Shown piece by piece: positions 27,173 through 35,969 of a DNA stretch of 64,000 bases. The number at the start of each line of letters is the position of its first letter. Position 1 is the stretch's first letter. The stretch comes from JAMZMI01 sp039944535 (GTDB lineage Bacteria; Bacteroidota; Bacteroidia; Cytophagales; Cyclobacteriaceae). The DNA lies in NCBI GenBank assembly GCA_039944535.1, contig JBDUYP010000008.1, positions 1 to 64,000 on the forward strand, in the 5' to 3' direction. The position numbers and the translations under genes were made by a program. Under the pieces are notes generated by a model, which did not search any database, was not told the origin of the DNA, and saw only the letters and a program-made list of their open reading frames with translations.

Positions 27173-28353
27173 TAGAATTCATCAAAGGTTATTGCACTAA
27201 GCTTACGCTCTACATCATGGATAGATATATTATAATATTCCTGTGTTGTATCCTCTTCTGTGTGTCCGAGCAGTTTAGATACAAATTGTCTCTCAGCTCC
27301 CTTCGACATCCATAACTGAGCGTATGAATGGCGCGCAACCTTATTGGTTACTGTCTTACCAACTCCTGCCATAGCAGCTAAAGTTTTCAGGTGTTCATTA
27401 AACTTTTGATCACTAATGGTGTCTGGAAATACCAAGTGACTTACTTCCGAAGCATATTTAGTAATAATACCTTCTGCAATAGGAAACTTGTAAACCGGTA
27501 TGATAAAGGCGTTCTCATTCTTAATTCGATTGCCTATGATGTAGGTGCCAAGCTTATTTCGGTTTAAATCCATCTTAGTCAAATTTTTAAGATCCTTGTA
27601 ATAAAGACCTGTAAAAACCATAAATAAGAAATGATCACGGTGCTTAGATAGTGGGGTTTCCCCTAGCTCCAGATTAGCGATTGACCTTATTTCCTCAATT
27701 TCTAAGTAGGTTCTACGTGGCTTCTCAACCTTTATTTTTACATCCGAATAATAGAAGGGGTTTCTGTTCACTTCAAGGTAACCTTGCTTTACAGCATCCT
27801 TGCAAATAACTTTTAGTTTATCAAAATACTTTTTTGTAGCTCCACCTTTTAGGCCAGCCTCACTCTGCAGATATTCTTTGAACTCGTTCAATAAATTCTC
27901 CGACAAATCAGAGAATTTGATTTTTGGGTTAAACCTATTCAAGTGTTTCTGAAATGTGCCATAAACTTTCAAAGTATTGAGCGCCATACCCTTTAGGTTA
28001 CGAATGTAATCAGACACATATTCATTGAAGATCGTACCATCACCTTGCTTAAAGTAGAAATCATTGATGGCAGTAAAGGAAATTGGCCTCCCCATAATTT
28101 TATTGCGCACAATAAATGTATCCAATTCGCCAAGTTTTCTTTGCAGTAGGCTGTTTATCTCATAGGAATTGGGGTGGCTCTCTTTCACCCATTTATTCTG
28201 CCGGCCAGCCCAATATCTGGACTCAATTTTTACAAGCTTTGGATTAATGTAGTTGGTTTCACGGTCTATAGTTACTCGTACATGAATAGAGTATAGCCCT
28301 GATTTATTTTTGGTATTTAACCTGTTGAATACCGGCTTGAATGTTACTCCCAT
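27172..28353 (-). CDS. int: Tyrosine recombinase / integrase
   Basis: Phage-type integrase of Bacteroidetes elements. An arm-binding-like N-terminal domain (about 1-95, KSGLYSIHVRVTIDRE) and a SAM-like core-binding domain (about 105-200) precede the catalytic part: VARHSYAQLW (about 338-347), KLLGHTEEDTTQEYYNI with Tyr near 373-374. The first arginine is not at its usual spot (FTGLYYKDLKNL, Tyr in place of Arg), as known for some Bacteroidetes recombinases such as IntDOT. It ends the element near tRNA-Glu. Tandem 12-base repeats CATAAAACAATT (28368-28391) lie just before the start and may be arm or promoter sites. Confidence 0.92.
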   Translation of the reverse strand: MGVTFKPVFNRLNTKNKSGLYSIHVRVTIDRETNYINPKLVKIESRYWAGRQNKWVKESHPNSYEINSLLQRKLGELDTFIVRNKIMGRPISFTAINDFYFKQGDGTIFNEYVSDYIRNLKGMALNTLKVYGTFQKHLNRFNPKIKFSDLSENLLNEFKEYLQSEAGLKGGATKKYFDKLKVICKDAVKQGYLEVNRNPFYYSDVKIKVEKPRRTYLEIEEIRSIANLELGETPLSKHRDHFLFMVFTGLYYKDLKNLTKMDLNRNKLGTYIIGNRIKNENAFIIPVYKFPIAEGIITKYASEVSHLVFPDTISDQKFNEHLKTLAAMAGVGKTVTNKVARHSYAQLWMSKGAERQFVSKLLGHTEEDTTQEYYNISIHDVERKLSAITFDEF

Positions 28354-28432
28354 TTCATTCTAAAAATCATAAAACAATTCATAAAACAATTGCTATGAAT
28401 CAGCAGGAATTAATATGAATGGGAAGTTAAAT

Positions 28433-28476
28433 AAAAAAGGGATAAAAAGCTTTTGATCACCTATTTATCCCTTTTT
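28433..28476 (-). terminator. Terminator of tRNA-Glu
   Basis: Minus-strand stem AAAAAGGGATAAA with TTTATCCCTTTTTT (arms at 28464-28476 and 28433-28446), loop about 17 bases, starting 14 bases after the tRNA 3' end and followed by T-rich sequence. It ends the tRNA transcript and stands between it and the integrase. Confidence 0.75.
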
Positions 28477-28490
28477 ACTATTTGTTCAAG

Positions 28491-28562
28491 TAGTCCGTAG
28501 GGGAATCGAACCCCTGTTACCAGGATGAAAACCTGGCGTCCTAACCCCTAGACGAACGGACC
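28491..28562 (-). tRNA. tRNA-Glu (anticodon TTC)
   Basis: 72-base tRNA on the minus strand. The acceptor GGTCCGT pairs with ACGGACT (with a G-U end pair), discriminator A; the anticodon arm CCAGG-TTTTCAT-CCTGG gives anticodon TTC; the T arm AGGGG-TTCGATT-CCCCT is perfect. CCA is not encoded. Its 3' end faces the integrase, a common attachment context, although no matching direct repeat was found at the far side of the element. Confidence 0.95.
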
Positions 28563-28903
28563 ATAACTTTTGATCTCAACATTCTGTCTTTTGCCTTATT
28601 CAAAGCAGGTTTTCCGAAAACCTGGCTCCCGATAACTATCGGGACTAACCCCTAGACGAACGGACCATTTTGTTTCAAAACTTACTGATTTTTATCAGCT
28701 CGTTTTGTTTTGGTGGTGCAAAAATAGAAGTAATCCGACATTTTGCAAACGTGTGATAAAAAAAATAAAAATATTTTTATCTCACACTAACTATACCCTC
28801 ACAATTAGGGTCAACCATAGATTTTACCTCCAGTGTCAATAAGCTCTTCGAGAAAGTAACCAGACCTACCATAACAGGATAATTCGACGTTTTTGTTGAA
28901 TAT
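28563..28903. other. Gap with a tRNA-Glu fragment (28616-28666)
   Basis: Holds a partial second copy of tRNA-Glu on the minus strand: 28645-28666 is identical to the first 22 bases of the tRNA, then an 18-base palindrome TCCCGATAGTTATCGGGA (28627-28644), then GCCAGGTTTTC identical to the start of the anticodon arm (28616-28626), which itself continues into a hairpin (28606-28624). The 3' half is missing, so it is a remnant and not a gene. The rest, to the manA stop, is AT rich with nothing recognised. Confidence 0.75.
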
Positions 28904-30100
28904 TTATATCCCACATTTAGCCTTATAAACCTCTGCTTTTGACGAGGTGAAAATCTGGTAAGGCGTGCCTGCCGTCACGGCCAGCACCTCACCCTTTTTG
29001 AGGGTCACCTGATCCGCACCTGCTTGCGCAGTTACCTCGCCTTCTAAAACAATCATTATCTCTAATGTGGAAGACACATTCTTATAGTCCACTTGAGCCT
29101 CAATATCAATCTTGCTCAACTCAAAATCAGGTGCGGGACTCTTGTATATTCGCTCTACTCCGTCGGGTTGAGTTTCCCCGCCCAGCACGTTAGGGATAGT
29201 CTCTTCAAAAACAACATGCTTCAATAATTCAGGTACATCAACATGCTTTGGCGTGAGTCCGCCACGGAGTACGTTATCAGAGTTGGCCATCAATTCTATA
29301 TTCTGCCCTTCCATATACGCATGCGGCACTCCTGCATCCTGAAATATCGCTTCTGCGGCACTGAGCTTAACTATATTGAAGAAAAATATGGAGTAAATTC
29401 CTTTATCTAAACTTCCTTTCGGACAAAAGGTCAGAAAAGCTTTACATGCCCAATACTCGGGGGAAGACTTGTCTAGTTTCCCAGATTTATACTGAGGCAA
29501 AACCCTATCAATCAAAGCACTAAGCACCTTATTGGTTTGCTCCACGGGCTCCTCCATCACCACCTGATACAACCCTCGATATGACTCCTCTTCAAACACC
29601 ACTAGCAGGTGATTGAGCTCTGGAGTAGTTCGCAATACCTGCTTGAGTTGTTGTGCTGGTAAAAATCCATGCAACAGCCAAAACTCTCCCAAAGCCACCA
29701 TGATTTCAGGTTTATGGTTATCATCCTTGTAGTTTCTATGCGCTGCAGAAAGTGGGATTCCTTCTTTGTTTTCTCTTGCAAACCCCTTCTCCGCTTCGGC
29801 TTTCGACGGGTGAACCTGAATAGACAGCATATCTGCCACATCCAGCACTTTAAAAAGGAATGGCAACCTTCCAAACCTATCGAACACCTTTTCACCCAAA
29901 GTCTGCTCTGGATATTCCTGGATGTAATCATTGAGGTTTTTATTAGTCTCCAAAATAAGAGAAGGCGCCTTGTCATGTGCGCCCATCCAGTATTCTGCAC
30001 ATTTTTCGTCATTCGCCGGCTGACTTATCAAATCAGCTATATAATCAGTGCCCCCCCAGGCATAATTTTGTACTACCCCTCTAATTTTAAATATTCCCAT
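28904..30100 (-). CDS. manA: Mannose-6-phosphate isomerase, class I
   Basis: Interconverts mannose-6-phosphate and fructose-6-phosphate. Zinc-site motifs: SIQVHPSKAEAEKGF (Gln/His, about 95-109), DDNHKPEIMVAL (His/Glu, about 125-136) and GVPHAYMEGQNIELM with SDNVLRGGLTPK (about 258-285). The N-terminus GVVQNYAWGGTDYI is characteristic. 398 residues is usual. Housekeeping gene outside the mobile element; divergent from the lipid acyltransferase pair. Confidence 0.95.
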   Translation of the reverse strand: MGIFKIRGVVQNYAWGGTDYIADLISQPANDEKCAEYWMGAHDKAPSLILETNKNLNDYIQEYPEQTLGEKVFDRFGRLPFLFKVLDVADMLSIQVHPSKAEAEKGFARENKEGIPLSAAHRNYKDDNHKPEIMVALGEFWLLHGFLPAQQLKQVLRTTPELNHLLVVFEEESYRGLYQVVMEEPVEQTNKVLSALIDRVLPQYKSGKLDKSSPEYWACKAFLTFCPKGSLDKGIYSIFFFNIVKLSAAEAIFQDAGVPHAYMEGQNIELMANSDNVLRGGLTPKHVDVPELLKHVVFEETIPNVLGGETQPDGVERIYKSPAPDFELSKIDIEAQVDYKNVSSTLEIMIVLEGEVTAQAGADQVTLKKGEVLAVTAGTPYQIFTSSKAEVYKAKCGI

Positions 30101-30438
30101 TTGACCAAAATTTTACGCAAAGTAAACACTCCCTGGTTTTCAGAAAAGTAGGCATCAAAAAAGTCTTAACAAAGGAAAAATCTACCCGCCCTGCTCTGAC
30201 TATTGATACATTTCAAGCAGTCTTGCCGCAAGTGTTGCTGACACTTTAAGCGAACTCCCTTAGTTTTGGACAGTCAACATATTCATCAAGGAATGAAAAA
30301 CTGTTTTCGGGTATATAATATTCCAAATGTGGAGCTATGTAACCGACTCAAAATCAACATGCAAAACGGACTTGAAAAGATAAAAATTCAACCCAAACCC
30401 TCAATAAATTATAACTTTGATTTCCTAATAAACATCAG
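30101..30438. promoter_or_regulatory. Divergent promoter region of manA and the acyltransferase pair
   Basis: 338 bases with no gene. TAACTTTG at 30412-30419 matches the Bacteroidetes -7 consensus TAnnTTTG and lies 20 bases before the TTG start of the acyltransferase; a clear -33 TTTG was not found at the ideal distance. Nothing else is recognised. Confidence 0.45.
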
Positions 30439-31257
30439 TTGAAGCCCATAAAGAAATACATAGACGTGGAGCAGGCTATCCGCGATAAAAATAAGAGTCT
30501 CGCACGGTGGATGCCTCGATTTATCCTCAACTACATTAAGCGTATAGTACATGAAGAAGACCTGAATGGCGGCATGGCCATGGTCGCACATTTTGAGGGA
30601 CTAGATTTTGTCAATGCATCTCTGGATTTTTTCAACGCCAGTGTCGAGGCGCATGGGATCGAAAACATCCCTAAGACCGGGGGTTGTATATTAGCCTCAA
30701 ATCATCCTCTGGGCGGACTGGATGGAATGGCTTTCATGAAAGCAGTAAGTCAGACCAGAGCTGACATGAAGTTTCTTGTCAATGATATTCTGATGAATAT
30801 CAAGAACTTGCACTCCGTGTTTCTACCGATAAACAAACACGGCACGAACCCCAGAAAGGCGCTAAAGCTAATAGATGATGCCTATGCCTCAGATGAACCT
30901 ACCTTGATTTTTCCGGCAGGATTAGTCTCTCGCAAAATAGACGGGCAGATACAGGATTTGCAATGGCACAAAAGTTTCATCGGAAAGTCTATCCAACACA
31001 AAAAAGATATCATTCCTGTATATATTGACGGGAAAAATTCAAGCTTCTTTTACAACCTATCCAGATTAAGAAGCAAGCTTGGAATAAAAGCAAACATTGA
31101 GATGTTTTATCTTGCTGACGAAATGTTTAAGCAATCGGGCAAAACAATTAAGGTGTTTTTTGGAAAACCAATACCATACACCCATTTTGATAAATCAAAA
31201 AATCAAAAAGAATGGGCCAAAATAGTCCGGGACAAAGCATACCAACTCTACAAATAG
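30439..31257 (+). CDS. PlsC-type O-acyltransferase, GlsA/OlsA-like (aminolipid synthesis)
   Basis: Lysolipid acyltransferase fold: ILASNHPLGGLDGMAF (about 80-95) carries the HxxxxD catalytic motif, and IFPAGLVSRK (about 155) fits the third block. In Bacteroidetes, the pair PlsC-like O-acyltransferase plus hemolysin-like N-acyltransferase makes glycine/ornithine lipids (GlsA/GlsB in Bacteroides). The start is TTG; the next ATG would remove 24 conserved-looking residues. Nine bases separate it from the next gene, so they form an operon. Confidence 0.82.
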   Translation: MKPIKKYIDVEQAIRDKNKSLARWMPRFILNYIKRIVHEEDLNGGMAMVAHFEGLDFVNASLDFFNASVEAHGIENIPKTGGCILASNHPLGGLDGMAFMKAVSQTRADMKFLVNDILMNIKNLHSVFLPINKHGTNPRKALKLIDDAYASDEPTLIFPAGLVSRKIDGQIQDLQWHKSFIGKSIQHKKDIIPVYIDGKNSSFFYNLSRLRSKLGIKANIEMFYLADEMFKQSGKTIKVFFGKPIPYTHFDKSKNQKEWAKIVRDKAYQLYK

Positions 31258-31266
31258 TAGCTAAGA

Positions 31267-32211
31267 ATGAAGCAAGACATTATTCCTCCTATAGATCGTG
31301 AACTTTTACAATCGGAGTTGACAGAAGACAAGTTTCTGCGTTATACGAACAAGGGAGGCAATTTGCTGTATGTGCTCAACCATCACAACTCCCCGAATAT
31401 AATGCTGGAGGTTGGACGCCTGCGCGAAGAGGCTTTTCGCAACGCCGGAGGGGGAACAGGCAAAAGTGCTGATATTGACACCTATGACAAATCAAAACAA
31501 GGATTTGATCAGTTGATTGTATGGGATCCTGAAGATCTGGAAATCGTAGCTGGATATCGCTTAATGAGATGTGACAAGGCAGAAAAAGATACGAATGGCA
31601 GAATCATCACAGCCACTTCTCATTTATTCAACCTGTCTGACGCCTTTTACGACAAGTACCTTCCTTACACCATTGAGCTAGGGCGGTCTTTCGTTCAGAC
31701 AAAATACCAAAGCCGTTCGTCCCGAAAAGGAGTCTTTTCTCTTGATAATCTGTGGGATGGTCTGGGAGCTGTTGTCTTACAAAATCCTGAAATAAAATAT
31801 CTGTTTGGCAAGGTTACCATGTATCCTTCATATGATGTGGAAGCCCGAAATTGGATTTTATCTTTCATGAACCATTTCTTTCCTGACAAAGAAGGACTGG
31901 CTAGTCCAATTGACCCGGTGATTTCACTTGATCGATTAGCACCTTACAAAAAGAATTTCGAAGGGCTATCATACAAGGAAGCGCTTCAGAAACTGGGAAA
32001 ATTTGTCAAAGAGAAAGGAGAAAGCATCCCTCCTCTGATAAATTCTTATATGAACCTGAGCAGTACGATGAAGACATTCGGTACTGCACCAAATGATGAG
32101 TTTGGAGCTGTGGAGGAAACAGGCATTTTGGTTACCATTGCCGATATATACGACGCTAAAAAGGAAAGACACCTGGATACTTTTGAAAAAGACCGTTCAT
32201 ACAAAGGATAG
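31267..32211 (+). CDS. Hemolysin-like GNAT N-acyltransferase, GlsB/OlsB-like
   Basis: Acyl-ACP-dependent N-acyltransferase of the OlsB/hemolysin family that would acylate an amino acid (glycine or ornithine) as the first step to aminolipids. Visible: MLEVGRLREEAFRNAGGGTGK (about 45-65, split), VAGYRLMRCDKA (about 97-108), and IELGRSFVQTKYQ (about 138-150), which is the typical ELGRxxV block. It directly follows its O-acyltransferase partner. Which amino acid is used cannot be read here. Confidence 0.85.
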   Translation: MKQDIIPPIDRELLQSELTEDKFLRYTNKGGNLLYVLNHHNSPNIMLEVGRLREEAFRNAGGGTGKSADIDTYDKSKQGFDQLIVWDPEDLEIVAGYRLMRCDKAEKDTNGRIITATSHLFNLSDAFYDKYLPYTIELGRSFVQTKYQSRSSRKGVFSLDNLWDGLGAVVLQNPEIKYLFGKVTMYPSYDVEARNWILSFMNHFFPDKEGLASPIDPVISLDRLAPYKKNFEGLSYKEALQKLGKFVKEKGESIPPLINSYMNLSSTMKTFGTAPNDEFGAVEETGILVTIADIYDAKKERHLDTFEKDRSYKG

Positions 32212-32250
32212 ACGGTAGCATTCAAAATCTACATCCAAATCATTATTGAG

Positions 32251-32646
32251 TCACGCCATTGTTGATTCAATAGACAATACCACGATTTCCTCATCTTCTT
32301 GCGGAGAAAGGCCACTCACACCCATTCCACCTATCACTACACCGTCGCTCATGATTGGCATACCTCCTCCAAGTCCGGTGATTTGCGGATCTACCCAATT
32401 GGAAATGTCTTTATCCTTCTCCCTGGCCCAATCTCCCAGAAGCTGTGTAGACTTTCGCATCCTGGCAGCAGTATAAGCTTTTGCCCGCGCCAAGGGGCCA
32501 GTTTGGAGTCCAACGCCATCCATTTTGGCAAAGGCGATAAGTTCTCCATGATCATCACAGACAGCCATGGATAACACCACATTTCTTTCTTCAGCTAATT
32601 CAATTGCTCGCCGGATGAGTTTCTCGGCATCTGCATGTTTCATCAT
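32251..32646 (-). CDS. GlcG/HbpS family protein (DUF336)
   Basis: 131 residues with the family pattern: AEKLIRRAIELAEE, LSMAVCDDHGELIAFAKMDG, ARAKAYTAARM and GGGMPIMSDGVVIGGMGVSG, ending in a conserved C-terminal segment. Relatives bind heme or sit in glycolate and sugar-acid operons; their role is usually unknown. Last gene of a five-gene operon; overlaps the transporter stop by four bases. Confidence 0.88.
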   Translation of the reverse strand: MMKHADAEKLIRRAIELAEERNVVLSMAVCDDHGELIAFAKMDGVGLQTGPLARAKAYTAARMRKSTQLLGDWAREKDKDISNWVDPQITGLGGGMPIMSDGVVIGGMGVSGLSPQEDEEIVVLSIESTMA

Positions 32647-33761
32647 ATTGCTTCAGGTTTTGATTGGGGATGCTCCGAAATGTCTTTTGGTTTCTTTTTA
32701 CTCCACCAGGTTGCTAGCATAGAGCCCGTGATATTCATAATCGGTCCATTGACAGCTGCCGCCAAACCGAGCGTATTGATCTTGCCCATGGTGGCGGCAA
32801 TGCCAGAAGCTAACCCTCCATTTTGCATACCTACTTCAATGGCTATGGTCCTACAGTCATTTTCGGGCATTCTGAACAATCGCCCTCCCCAATAGCCCAG
32901 AAAGTAACCACAGGTCATGTGTAAAAACATGGCCAATATCAGCAACGCACCTACACTCAGCAAGCTATCACGTCCTGCGGCAGTTATGATGACGATAATC
33001 AATACAATTCCAGCCATCGACACTTTAGGCATTAGTTTATCCAACCATGAGAACTTACCATGAAAAAAGTGATTAAAAATCAGTCCCAGCCCTACCGGCA
33101 GTATCACCATTTTCACCACGCCCAGCATCATAGCAGGAACGTCCACTGGGACAAGTTCACCTGCCAATTGGCTCATGAGAAAAGGTGTGGCCAGAGGCGC
33201 CAAAACAGTAGCTACTGATGTTAGTGTAATCGAAAGTGCCAGATTGGCCTTGGCTATGTGAGCCATCACATTGGATGCCAAGCCACTGGGTGATGATCCA
33301 ACCAAAATGATCCCGGCGGCAATCTCATTTGGGAAGCCGAAAATATAAGCAATGGAATACCCTACGAAAGGCATTATGGTAAACTGACAAAGCAATCCTA
33401 CGCCAACTCCTTTTGGCATTTTCAAAACACCCTTGAAGTCCGCCAGACTCATGGCTGTGCCCACACCGAACATAATTACCTGCAGCAAGGGAACAATCAA
33501 AGACTTTGATTGGAAAGACCCAACACTGGTAAACGCTCCAGGAAAAGTCATGGATAAAGTGACAGCTGCAAAAATCAACATCGTGAATGACAGCTGCTTG
33601 AAGTTTGGGAATCTTCCAACGCCTATGGCAAGTGAAACCCAAAATCCGGCAAGCAAAAGATTGCCAGTTGATATCTGACCAAGTATATACATAATACCTG
33701 ATCCTGCCAGAAAAATCCACGAAATGTAGAAAAACAGGCCTTGGAAGCGATCTAATTTCAT
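32643..33761 (-). CDS. Bile acid:sodium symporter family (BASS) transporter
   Basis: Inner-membrane protein with about ten hydrophobic segments across 372 residues. Typical BASS features: MFGVGTAMSLADFKGVLK, LVGSSPSGLASNVMAHIAKANLALSITLTSV (split, about 150-180) and ECGxQN-like IAIEVGMQNGGLASGIA (about 285-301). Imports small organic acids or sterol-like substrates with sodium. In this operon, beside GH105 and an aldo/keto reductase, it may carry a uronate-derived product, an inference. Confidence 0.88.
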   Translation of the reverse strand: MKLDRFQGLFFYISWIFLAGSGIMYILGQISTGNLLLAGFWVSLAIGVGRFPNFKQLSFTMLIFAAVTLSMTFPGAFTSVGSFQSKSLIVPLLQVIMFGVGTAMSLADFKGVLKMPKGVGVGLLCQFTIMPFVGYSIAYIFGFPNEIAAGIILVGSSPSGLASNVMAHIAKANLALSITLTSVATVLAPLATPFLMSQLAGELVPVDVPAMMLGVVKMVILPVGLGLIFNHFFHGKFSWLDKLMPKVSMAGIVLIIVIITAAGRDSLLSVGALLILAMFLHMTCGYFLGYWGGRLFRMPENDCRTIAIEVGMQNGGLASGIAATMGKINTLGLAAAVNGPIMNITGSMLATWWSKKKPKDISEHPQSKPEAI

Positions 33762-34762
33762 AAATCCAAATTCAATTGATTTAACAAAGAATTGATGGTT
33801 TTCAAATCTTCCTGATCGAGTAAAAACTTAAGCGATTTGGCATTGTCTAGCATTTGATGCTTATCCCGAGCCCCAACTAACACCGAAGTAACACCCGACT
33901 GTTGCATGGTCCAATTTATAACCAACTGACTTAAAGAACAATCCCATTTCTCAGTAAGTGGTTTTAGACAATCCAGAAAGGACACTATTTTTTCATGATT
34001 CCCTGCTTTAAACATCGGGTTGTTGGCTCTGTGGTCACCCTCTCCGAACTGATGGCCTGGTCTGATCTTTCCTGTAAGTAGGCCCTTGTGCAAGATGGTG
34101 TGTGTCAGAATCCCTACTCCATGATCGAGGCAATAGGGCACCAAATCTTCTTCTATGGCACGGTTGACCATGCTATAGGGTACCTGATTCGTAGAAATCA
34201 ACCCTTCTTTATCAGCCATTAAATGCTCCACTCCCGAGTTACACAGTCCCGCAGCGCGAATTTTCCCTGACTGTTTCAGACTGCTCAATGCCTCAAGAAT
34301 TTCATCCATCGGTGTTACCGACTCAGGCCAATGCATTTGGTACAAATCAATATAGTCCGTATTCAGCCTGCGCAAGCTGGCTTCACACTCGGCTATGATA
34401 CTATCCCTGCCATTGAACTTATATATCTTGACGGGAGTGCCGTCATTCTTTTGTGAATCAATAAAAAAATCTCCCTGAGCGAGATCCCAGCGCATGCCAA
34501 ACTTAGTAAGTATCTGCACCTCATGCCGCTTTCCTTCGATGGCCTCACCCACTATGGATTCACTAACGCCCATCCCGTAGATAGGAGCAGTATCAATGGT
34601 GGTGATTCCATTGCTTATGGCCACATCTATAGCTTCAATACCATCGGCCTTACTAGCCCCGCCCCAAAACCATCCTCCTATGGCAAATGCTCCATAAGTG
34701 ATCGGTGAAACTTCTATATCTGTATTTGGAAGAGTTTTTCTTTCTTGTTCTAATACTTTCAT
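33758..34762 (-). CDS. Aldo/keto reductase
   Basis: NADPH-dependent oxidoreductase (TIM barrel). Catalytic tetrad regions: TIDTAPIYG (Asp and Tyr, about 55-63), LTKFGMRWD (Lys, about 86) and YQMHWPES (His, about 141). The cofactor-binding end is VTSVLVGARDKHQMLDN (about 290-306). Similar enzymes oxidise or reduce fucose, threo-aldoses or sugar acids. Overlaps the transporter start by four bases; eight bases from GH105. Substrate likely comes from the GH105 product. Confidence 0.92.
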   Translation of the reverse strand: MKVLEQERKTLPNTDIEVSPITYGAFAIGGWFWGGASKADGIEAIDVAISNGITTIDTAPIYGMGVSESIVGEAIEGKRHEVQILTKFGMRWDLAQGDFFIDSQKNDGTPVKIYKFNGRDSIIAECEASLRRLNTDYIDLYQMHWPESVTPMDEILEALSSLKQSGKIRAAGLCNSGVEHLMADKEGLISTNQVPYSMVNRAIEEDLVPYCLDHGVGILTHTILHKGLLTGKIRPGHQFGEGDHRANNPMFKAGNHEKIVSFLDCLKPLTEKWDCSLSQLVINWTMQQSGVTSVLVGARDKHQMLDNAKSLKFLLDQEDLKTINSLLNQLNLDL

Positions 34763-34769
34763 ATTTTGA

Positions 34770-35969
34770 TTATTTAGTCATTTCGTCTGCCGCGACCATG
34801 AGAATACCTGGTACAAAACCGCGAAAACGTTCGTTCATTCTATTTACTTCTTTAGCTTCGGCAGTTTTAGCCCAAGCTGTATATACATTGGTTACATTGC
34901 CTTCATCATCCACACTTTTCTGAATATAGTCCCAGCCCTTTTCGAAAAACTCGCTGTACTGGCTGGAGATCCAACCATTACGAGCGGCTTCCTTCATAGC
35001 CGAGAGACACATGGCCATACCGGTTACCTCTTCAGGAGAAGACGGATCGTCCACCAATACATGCAATCCTCCGTTTTTACCCTGATGTTTCTGTACTGCT
35101 CTGGCAATAGTTTCGGCTTGCTCTGCAAAATATTCGAAACGCGGATGTGTATCTGGTAAATTGCGGAGCAACCCTACTATAGACCACAGCAACCATCCTT
35201 GCGAACGACACCAGTACGTTTTACCTATGACATCATCGAATATTCCAGTAATAACCAACCCCGTTTTTTTATCTAAAAATATATCGATTCCCGTATCCAG
35301 CTGGATGATGGCTTGCTTGTAATAAACATCAGCAAGATCTCCGGAGGTCAATTTACCTGCGATGGCATTGGCACGAGTGGCCCAATAAGTCGTGTCCGGA
35401 ATGGCAAACCGGGTGAAATTTCCATCATCGTGTGCGACCATGCCATACTTGTCGCGTGCACATTCGTGCAAAATTGCATCTGCCACATCTAGGCATACTT
35501 GTTTGGCGTCAGGATTGTTTGTGAGTTTGTAAAGATCATGCACAGGAAATGCCACACCCAGGTTGGCCGAGTATATAGAAAATGTAAGTGGTCCGCGTCG
35601 GTTGATGCGAGCCCTTGCTTTGGTAATATATTGCTCAAAGTATTCTTCATCTGACATCTGTGAGTCAGTCTTGAGACGGTAGTCAAACCAATTTTTTGCA
35701 TATTCGAACGCCTTCTCATCTCCTCTTTTGGCAAAGCGAAGCAGACCTTCTATTTGGATAGACCCATCCCAGTTGGTAGTAATTTCACTAAAGGGTTTTG
35801 ACAATGTCTGATTAACCATCATTTTGAGATTGTCGGGTAAATTATCCAGCATGCCATTTACAGCGGGCAACACCATTTTTGAGCCTGCTTCAGCCATGGC
35901 TGGTGTCAACATCATTTGTCCCAGCCCACTCAATAAGATAAGATTCGTAAATTCTCTTCTTTGCATCAC
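34770..35969 (-). CDS. GH105 unsaturated glucuronyl/rhamnogalacturonyl hydrolase
   Basis: (alpha/alpha)6-barrel enzyme that removes the unsaturated uronic acid left by polysaccharide lyases. Visible: RR-containing N-terminus MMQRREFTNLILLSG (possibly Tat-like or an export signal), HDDGNFTRFAIPDTTYW (about 184-200), KTYWCRSQGWLLWSIVGLL (about 250-268) and GGLHVLVDDPSSPEEVTG (about 306-323). Needs a lyase partner; none of a known family is obvious, which points to the beta-helix proteins in the PUL. Overlaps the DUF4861 gene by four bases. Confidence 0.85.
   Translation of the reverse strand: MMQRREFTNLILLSGLGQMMLTPAMAEAGSKMVLPAVNGMLDNLPDNLKMMVNQTLSKPFSEITTNWDGSIQIEGLLRFAKRGDEKAFEYAKNWFDYRLKTDSQMSDEEYFEQYITKARARINRRGPLTFSIYSANLGVAFPVHDLYKLTNNPDAKQVCLDVADAILHECARDKYGMVAHDDGNFTRFAIPDTTYWATRANAIAGKLTSGDLADVYYKQAIIQLDTGIDIFLDKKTGLVITGIFDDVIGKTYWCRSQGWLLWSIVGLLRNLPDTHPRFEYFAEQAETIARAVQKHQGKNGGLHVLVDDPSSPEEVTGMAMCLSAMKEAARNGWISSQYSEFFEKGWDYIQKSVDDEGNVTNVYTAWAKTAEAKEVNRMNERFRGFVPGILMVAADEMTK

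Noticed and set aside
28616..28666. Second functional tRNA-Glu gene
   Set aside because: Lacks T arm and 3' acceptor strand and has an 18-base insertion; a fragment only.
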